Made by a program: the position numbers and the translations under genes. The notes under the pieces were generated by a model. That model was not told the origin of the DNA and made no database searches. It saw nothing but the letters and a program-made list of their open reading frames with translations. This document shows positions 1-64,000 of a stretch of DNA of 64,000 nucleotides, piece after piece. This stretch comes from Prochilodus magdalenae (Eukaryota > Chordata > Actinopteri > Characiformes > Prochilodontidae), in assembly GCA_024036415.1 (NCBI GenBank), contig JAMWET010000950.1, forward strand, positions 415,001-479,000, written 5' to 3'. Each line of letters opens with the position of its first letter. Positions within the stretch are counted from its first letter, which is position 1.

Positions 1-99
1 TTCAAGTGTGGCATTATTTTTATTTCTCAGACCAAAACAAATTCTCATAATTCTTAACTTGCACTGTAAATATTTTGCCATCTCTGGTGTATAGAGCAG

Positions 100-1195
100 T
101 AGCAGATAAAGTCAAGGGTGATGACTGAAGCCAGTGGTAGATAAAGGTCAATAGTAGATGACTGAGATCAGTAGTAGATGAAGGTCAATAGTAGATGACT
201 GAAGTCAATAGTAGATGAAGGTCAATAGTAGATGACTGAAGTCAGTAGTAGATGAAGGTCAATAGTAGATGACTGAAGTCAATAGTAGATGAAGGTCAAT
301 AGTAGATGACTGAAGTCAGTAGTAGATGAAGGTTAATAGTAGATGACTGAAGTCAGTAGTAGATGAAGGTTAATAGTAGATGACTGAAGTCGGTAGTAGG
401 TAAAGGACAATAGTAGACGACTGATGTCAGTAGTAGATGAAGGTCAATAGTAGATGACTGAAGTCAGTAGTAGATGAAGGTCAATAGTAGATGACTGAAG
501 TCAGTAGTAGATGAAGGTCAATAGTAGATGACTGAAGTCAGTAGTAGATGAAGGTCAATAGTAGATGACTGAAGTCAGTAGTAGATGACTGAAGTCAGTA
601 GTAGATGAAGGTCAATAGTAGATGACTGAAGTCAGTAGTAGATGACTGAAGTCGGTAGTAGGTAAAGGACAATAGACGACTGAAGTCAGTAGTAGATGAC
701 TGAAGTCAGTAGTAGATGAAGGTCAATAGTAGATGACTGAAGTCAGTAGTAGATGAAGGTCAATAGTAGATGACTGAAGTCAGTAGTAGATGAAGGTCAA
801 TAGTAGATGACTGAAGTCAGTAGTAGATGAAGGTCAATAGTAGATGACTGAAGTCAGTAGTAGATGACTGAAGTCAGTAGTAGATGAAGGTCAATAGTAG
901 ATGACTGAAGTCAGTAGTAGATGAAGGTCAATAGTAGATGACTGAAGTCAGTAGTAGATGACTGAAGTCGGAAGTAGGTAAAGGACAACAGTAGACGACT
1001 GAAGTCAGTAGTAGATGACTGATGTCAGTAGTAGATGAAGGTCAATAGAAATTGACTGATGTCAGTAGTAGATGAAGGTCAATAGAAATTGACTGAAGTC
1101 AGTAGTAGATGAAGTTTAATAGTAGAAGATTGAAGTCAATAGCAGATGAAAGTCTGTAGTAAATAACTGAAGTCAATAGTAGATGAAGGTCAATA
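100..1195. repeat. 37-bp minisatellite, about 1.1 kb
   Basis: Tandem array whose unit joins two halves, gtagatgactgaagtcagta (20 bp) and gtagatgaaggtcaata (17 bp). Repeats of tagatgactg at 451, 488 and 525 confirm a 37-bp period. Some units have doubled only the 20-bp half, and a few carry variants (gtaggtaaaggacaa). It lies in the first coding intron. A short related piece recurs at about 1402-1450, beyond an inserted LINE tail. Confidence 0.93.
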
Positions 1196-1395
1196 AGATA
1201 AGATAAGCTTTTATTATCCCACATGGGGAAAATTTCATTGTTACAGCAGAACAATAGCAGCAGAACAGATACAGAACAAGAGGTTGACTAAAGTGCAGAT
1301 TTACAGAATGCAGAATAAGAAACTACAGAAAATAAATTAATCTCTATTGTTCGGTTAAAAATAAAATAAAATACAGTAAGAAACTGTACAAATTT
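1196..1395 (-). mobile_element. LINE (non-LTR retrotransposon) 3' tail
   Basis: On the minus strand it reads ...aaattttccccatgtgggataataaaag, then a short cttat repeat. Conserved 3' ends of fish LINEs have this form, with a terminal microsatellite. It splits the minisatellite, since array-like units resume after it. No coding part remains. Confidence 0.55.
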
Positions 1396-2089
1396 GCTTT
1401 GTAGATGACTGAAGTCAGTAGTAGAGGGCGGTCAATACTAGATGGCTGAAGATGACAGAGCAGTTTAGAGTAAGTGGTGTTCCAAAGTAAACATTAGTCA
1501 AGGGTATACAGCGCTCTTAAGTGCTGTATGTGAGCAGACTGTTAGGGATGTAGAAAATGTGTCTACTTTGTTTTGACCCACTTTAGAATTAGAGTTGTAC
1601 TTCTCACTTTGATTATCAGCATTTTAGTGCCATTTGCATATTGTGCTCTTTTTTGTTGACCCATTACTCCTCGTTGGTGTGCTGTGCTATCTTCCTGCTT
1701 TGCTGCTGGTGGTGTTGTAAGCGGCTCTGGTGGGCTGAGTCACATGATGCTGTAGAGAGGCTGGGTTACCTCAACCAGGGTAGGAGTAGGTGACCACTAA
1801 TGCAAACAGGTGCACTGGCATTTGTCTAAAACAGGAACGCAATGATTAATAAATCTTGGAAAGAAATCAAGAACAAAAGTAATGATAGACGTGCTGTTGG
1901 TGTGACGTGGTGATGAGGAAAAAGCTCTGCTTATTAAAGGCGCATTGTTACACACTTGACACTAACTGATTCCTCAAGAAACAAACTAGATGGGAAAGTT
2001 CATTATTCAGATTCTTTACTTTGTGAGCTTTTGTCTTTAATATTCTTAACCAGTTAGTGACGTAGCATTGATTTGCCCTTGGTGACAAA

Positions 2090-2340
2090 CCATTCACCTT
2101 GGTGCTGACCACGGTGCCTCCACACACAGTTGGACAAAAGTGGGACTCGTCACTGAAGATGACCTGTTGCCATTCTGAGTCACTCCATGACAGTCTGGTA
2201 CAACACCATTGCAGTCTTTGGCGACGTTTAGGTGGTGTTAAAGACAGTCATCGTAACAATCTGCAGGCATGTAGTCCTGCGTCCGCCAATAGCGCGGCCA
2301 CTAACAGGATGACTAGTAAGTTTTTTGGTCTGATGTGACC
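2090..2340 (-). pseudogene. Tc1/mariner transposase relic (central DDE region)
   Basis: The minus strand, read through damage, gives LADAGLHACRLL, then TPPKRRQRLQW, then SDSEWQQVIFSDESHFCPTV and CGGTVVSTK. This is the DDE_3-type segment of a Tc1-like transposase around its first catalytic Asp (FSDES). A stop interrupts it and the rest is missing, so it is dead. A related relic lies at 19290-19690. Confidence 0.75.
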
Positions 2341-4586
2341 TCAGTCAGTTCAGTTTAGTCATGTCTTATAGTTATCTTCTTCTCATGTCAGACACATACA
2401 GTTTCTGTATGTCTGTCTGGAGATCCTGTTGCCAGTTGTTCTTTGGCCAGTTTCTCTTTCTCTTCCTTTGAGGACCCCATGACGTGCGTAGTGTGAACTC
2501 AGTCACCTCAGTATGTGTAAATACATCAGTTTTCATCTCCATAAACTAGTGATTAACACCATCAGGAATCATCAGCATGGTCAGATGAAACGTCACTCTT
2601 TGTTCAGTTTGTGTTATTGCAATGCATTTATGTCTGGTTTGCCTTAGAACATGGAAGTTTGGTATTAATCAGTATTAAAAACAATATAAACAAAATAGAG
2701 GGACTCCATAATGGGCTTGTTCAGAATAGTGTGAAATCTAAATATGATGTGTCTGATGTAGTTAACACAAGTCAAGTTATAAAGTGAATAAATGTCAAAT
2801 TTCATAAAACTGTTTTAATAAATATACTACAGTAAATACCTAAAGAAATAAAGAACAATAAAGAAAACTTAGTATATATGGGCTAAATGCAGTTCAGTCT
2901 ATTGCAGCCATAATACTGACTAAACACGACCAAAACCAGGACCTTTAATAAGTCATACATTTCACACCCAGTACTTGTAACAATGCTGTCCTACAATGAT
3001 ATTTAAAGAGAAAGCGTATTGGTTTTGCTCTGCTGTAGTACAAAAATAGGCCAAACACTGAGGGACAGCCCTAAGGCCTTTATTCCATCAGTTATGAGCC
3101 CTGTGACTTCATGATTTGAGATAATAACATAACCAACTTGTATCTGACATCCTCTTCCTAATTTTAGAGGCATGTGCTTTGTGCTTTGAGTTCATTCAAG
3201 TGTGGCAGCACCATCGCTGAGGCAAGAGGTGCTGCTTGAGCTGATGGGGTGGTCAATGTTAATCTCCTTTGCTTTATCGGGCCTTAACAGAAGCAAGCTA
3301 TTTCCCGTGGTGTATATAGAAGAGGTCTGTGCTGTACTGTCTCAGACAGCAAGGCCTGAGTGTATGGGGTGATTAGACGGTGCACTGTCACCATCTGTCT
3401 GCTCTGCTGGCTCTAGACATGTAGGTAGTGATATTTTGGGGTAGTGTTTTCCTCCCTGTGCTCCGATATGTTGGTGGTATCAAGGGGGCAAACAAAGGAG
3501 CTTTATATAAGCGGTAAAACAACTATGTATTGAGGATTATTGAAATGCTCACATAGTCTTGGCACCCAGAAGCTGGATATGTAGGCAGGGGCTGAGATGC
3601 CTTTGTGACTTTGTTGTACGAAGAACTGTGTATGACAGTACTGAGAAGACCTTTATGAGCTTCTTGTGGAAAATACAGGATTATAATCATTTATTATGAG
3701 GAAATGATGAGTGTTATTATGAGGGAATGATGAGTGATGAGTCTCTCTATTAGGTCTAATTAGCAGATTTTGGTATCTGATAGAGCTAAAGGCTATTGCT
3801 GTGGGGCGATTCCCTTTGGTGTCCTGTTTCTGCTGTGTGCTCAATAGATAAATGATACTTTTAGCAATACCCGGTCTTAAAACCAAAATGGGTGTGACTC
3901 AAAAGAAAAAGAGTAGGAGTTGGAGGAAATGGGCAATGGGTTGCAGATTACTTGAGAAGAACTGATGTCTATAACATGTTTCCAGGTTGCGTTTTACACT
4001 GCCTGGCTTTCCAGGTTTTTCTTTTGGAACAGGCATGCCTCTTGGCTCACTGATGCTAAGACTTGGTATTAAATGACAGATCTGTTCAGTATTTGGTATT
4101 TTTTAATGTAATGCAGAAATGCTGAAACTTAATACTCAACCTGAATCTCAATGCAACGGGTCCGAATTCATTTTAATATTTAAGGATCATAAGTGTTAAT
4201 GAACAGATATTTGGTTAGTTGTGGATTTATTTAGTGACCAAGGAGAATGGTTTAAGTCGTAGTCAAAAATGGCAGGCAAGTTTTAGGTTTTCATGGTGGT
4301 TACATGACCTACAGACTGCCTTCGATGTGCTTACGAGCTAAAACTTCACACTACCTCAGTAGTAGAGGTCCGTCTCCAAGACAAGGTTATGAGCCCGGCC
4401 ACTGTAACAGCTGAATACAGAGTATTCAGTAATAGTATTTAAACTGAAACCAAGCCAGTCTTTAGGGGCTAGCTGTCATATATATCTGTTTTATAACCAT
4501 TGTAAGCTTTGAGGTTAGTTGAAGCTCTTGGAGCATCAGTGAAGATGGGAATCACTCTTTAAGCATTACCTGTATTGTTCCTACAG
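2341..4586. other. Intronic sequence with no recognised gene
   Basis: AT-rich single-copy-looking intron leading to exon 1. Short ORFs lack codon or splice support. Nothing like the first coding exon (MSSFLYIGDIV in relatives) was seen on either strand. Confidence 0.6.
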
Positions 4587-61847
<57,261 letters not shown>

Positions 61848-61999
61848 GTAAGACTGAGCATTAACCCTTTTGAACTTTATCTTTATAAATCACTATTGTT
61901 TCTTATATGGAGTCCCTGTGAATCTTTTAAACAGTCTTAAAACACCTTAGACTTAGTTGTTGGTATTTAACCTCCAGAAATATGTTTATTAATTAATTA

Positions 62000-62026
62000 G
62001 GGTCCTAGCACGTAGTGCAGGGACCC
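62000..62026. repeat. Hairpin at the start of the terminal repeat
   Basis: GGGTCC (62000-62005) pairs with GGACCC (62021-62026), and GCAC (62008-62011) pairs with GTGC (62015-62018), around a 3-nt loop. It marks the left end of the repeat that fills the rest of the window. Confidence 0.75.
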
Positions 62027-62905
62027 TATTGTATTTGTTAGGATTTTTCTTCTTCTTCTTATTATTTTTCTCGGCTGAAACGCGTTGTAGAGCAAAGACC
62101 GTAAGGCCTAGAGACACCAAACTTGGACTAAAGGTACAGAATCAGTGAAATGACTCAGCCACAAAGAATGGCACCAACTGGCCTCAAGGTGGCGCTATAG
62201 CAAACAAAAATACGTTTTGGCTTATAACTCCTAAACCAAAATTTTGCCAGACAAAATGACATTTTTCCCAGGTTCCTTGGGTCAAAACCTATCACTTTCC
62301 CCTTTGGACCATTAAGCTCCGCCTACTTAGATCTTTTTCTAATTAGCATAATATGCAAAACCTACTTTTGCAAACTAGTCTTAGGGTTTAAGCCCGAAAA
62401 TTCTGAAAAAAATCTCAATAAATTCTCCAGACACTGGTCCTCAATAATTATCAAAAACATGTCGACTTTTGTAAACAAAATGGCCGCCATATGCAAATTA
62501 ACCCTATCGAGAAAATACTTAATTAATTAAAAATTCTGTAACTCAAAAATGGTTCACCCAAAAAATTTTAAACTTTGGAATTTGCTTCAGGACATGATTC
62601 TGAGGTGGCCTATCAAGTTTGGCGCATTTACATATATAGGGGGCGCTATAAATGCTACATAACTGTTTCTCAGCAACCGTAAGACCGATTAAGCTGAAAC
62701 TTTGCACGCTTCATCTTTGACACAGTCTATAAGTGAATCTTTAAGGACGATTTGATACATCAAAATGTATGGACGCCATTAGCCAATCAGCTTTCAGTAG
62801 GCATTTGACAGGCTTAACATTAACCAATCAGCATGAAACTTGATTGGTGTGTGTTTGGAGGCACTTTGTAACAGTCAGTCAAATTTCGAAAGATTTGGCC
62901 ACAAG
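62027..62905. mobile_element. Body of an unclassified hairpin-headed repeat
   Basis: After the hairpin come a (TTC)n run, then blocks with recurrent ggtggcgctata or gggggcgctata motifs and phrases such as gagacaccaaacttggac and gaccgattaagctgaaac that suggest internal repeats. Dense stops in all frames, no ORF. I recognise the hairpin-headed style as repetitive in fish but cannot name the family. Confidence 0.6.
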
Positions 62906-64000
62906 GTGGCGCTATTTTGGAAAATCAAGTATATCTCATATAAAATTCAACCAAATCTCAAATAAATGCATGTCTTTCATGCACTATACTATTCCAAACA
63001 ATTTTGTAAATACAATTGTGTTAAAAAAATGTATAGTTATTTTTTAATCTTTAACAGTTTAAAAATGCTACTTTTCGAACTAGTCCCTGGATTTTGATCA
63101 TAGCCATTCCAAACTAATCTTTAAATACTCTTTGGAGTCTCTAGGTAAATAATTATCAAAAAAAAGTTGACTTTTTTACTTAACATGGCTTCTATAAATC
63201 AACAAACCACTGCGGCCTTGGAATTTACAGCCTATATCGCTATAACTCCTCAGTCTTTTCTCAGAACAAGTCAGTATTTTATTGAAATGTGGCAACTAAG
63301 AGTCTGATGACATGTACAAAAATTGGAGCAGTTTGGCCTTTAGGGGGCGCTATAGCCCTAAAAAACACAAAAAATCACTAAAATGCTTATTACAATGTTA
63401 TTACCCAATCTATAGCCAAACTTCTGATGTCATTTGATTCAGCTCTCAGTTCTGCACAACTTTGTAATTACATGTTGTGTCAGAAAATGGACTACTGGTC
63501 TGCTATTTTGACCTATTTGTTCAAAAATTACAGCTAATAAAACCAAGGGTTTTATATGTTGTGGCGCTATTTTGGAAAATCAAGTATATCTCATAGAAAT
63601 TTCACCCTAATCACAAATAAATGCATTCCTTTCATGCACTGGAGTATTCCAAACAATTTTGTAAATACAATTGTGTTAAAAAATGTATAGTTATTTTTTA
63701 ATATTTAACGGTTTAAAAATGCTACTTTTCGAACTAGTCCCTGGATTTTGAGCATAGCCATTCCAAACTGGTCTTAAAATACTCTGTGGAGTATCTAGGT
63801 AAATAATTATCAAAAAAAAGTTTACTTTTTTACTTAACATGGCTTCTATAAATCAACAAATCACTTCGGCCTTGGAATTTATAGCCTATATTGCTATAAC
63901 TCTGCAGCCTTTACTTAGATCGACTCAATACTTTACAGGCATGTACAAACCAATACTCTGTTGAGATGTACAAAAATTGGTGCAGCTTGGCTTTTAGGGG
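62906..64000. repeat. 655-bp tandem duplication inside the terminal repeat (copy 2 cut by window end)
   Basis: gtggcgctattttggaaaat starts at 62906 and again at 63561. The following about 440 bases match closely, including gctacttttcgaactagtcc and ggtaaataattatcaaaaa; tagggg recurs at about 63341 and 63995. Copies differ by scattered substitutions and small indels. No coding capacity. Confidence 0.85.

Noticed and set aside
100..1195. Possible CRISPR-like array
   Set aside because: The units are contiguous and nearly identical with no unique spacers, and the context is a vertebrate intron. It is a minisatellite.

Overview
The window is vertebrate, almost certainly teleost, nuclear DNA. It holds one recognisable protein-coding gene, on the + strand: itpr2, the type 2 inositol 1,4,5-trisphosphate (IP3) receptor, an ER Ca2+-release channel. 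I placed 44 consecutive coding exons between 4587 and 61847. They total 6199 nt and join in one uninterrupted frame of 2066 codons, about three quarters of a receptor of roughly 2,700 residues. The first coding exon (start codon, about residues 1-31) lies upstream of the window. The exons for the membrane channel and C-terminus lie downstream. The paralogue call rests on ITPR2-type residues such as [39 protein letters not shown] and [11 protein letters not shown]. The teleost call rests on short exons in repeat-choked introns and on fish-type repeats: Tc1-like relics, a tRNA-derived SINE, LINE 3' tails, foldback elements, and very abundant CA, CT and trinucleotide repeats. An otophysan (characin, catfish or electric-fish group) is my guess, from the abundance of one foldback family.

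Layout. 1-4586 is the end of the first coding intron, with a 37-bp minisatellite of about 1.1 kb, a LINE 3' tail and a Tc1 transposase relic. 4587-9869 has exons 1-5 (suppressor domain). 10300-20844 has exons 6-15 (IP3-binding core), including a three-deep nest of mobile elements in the intron at 13559-17834. 21070-38308 has exons 16-36 (helical regulatory solenoid), with a 1.6-kb TAG-type trinucleotide array at 22424-24016. 38309-55806 is a 17.5-kb intron of repeats and low-complexity sequence. 55807-61847 has exons 37-44 (ARM3 region, RIH-associated domain, glycine-rich ATP site). 61848-64000 is intron filled by a hairpin-headed repeat with a 655-bp internal tandem duplication.

The most interesting gene-level signals are two GC-AG introns. 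One follows a 45-nt, phase-0 exon at exactly the position of the SI cassette exon of ITPR1. The other directly follows the YRK residues that contact IP3. The 17.5-kb intron sits exactly where ITPR1 carries its SII insert. I found no RNA gene, CRISPR array, second host gene or novel enzymatic system. Exon numbers below count within this window; exon 1 here is the second coding exon of the gene. Residue numbers are estimates made by adding 31 to the window count.
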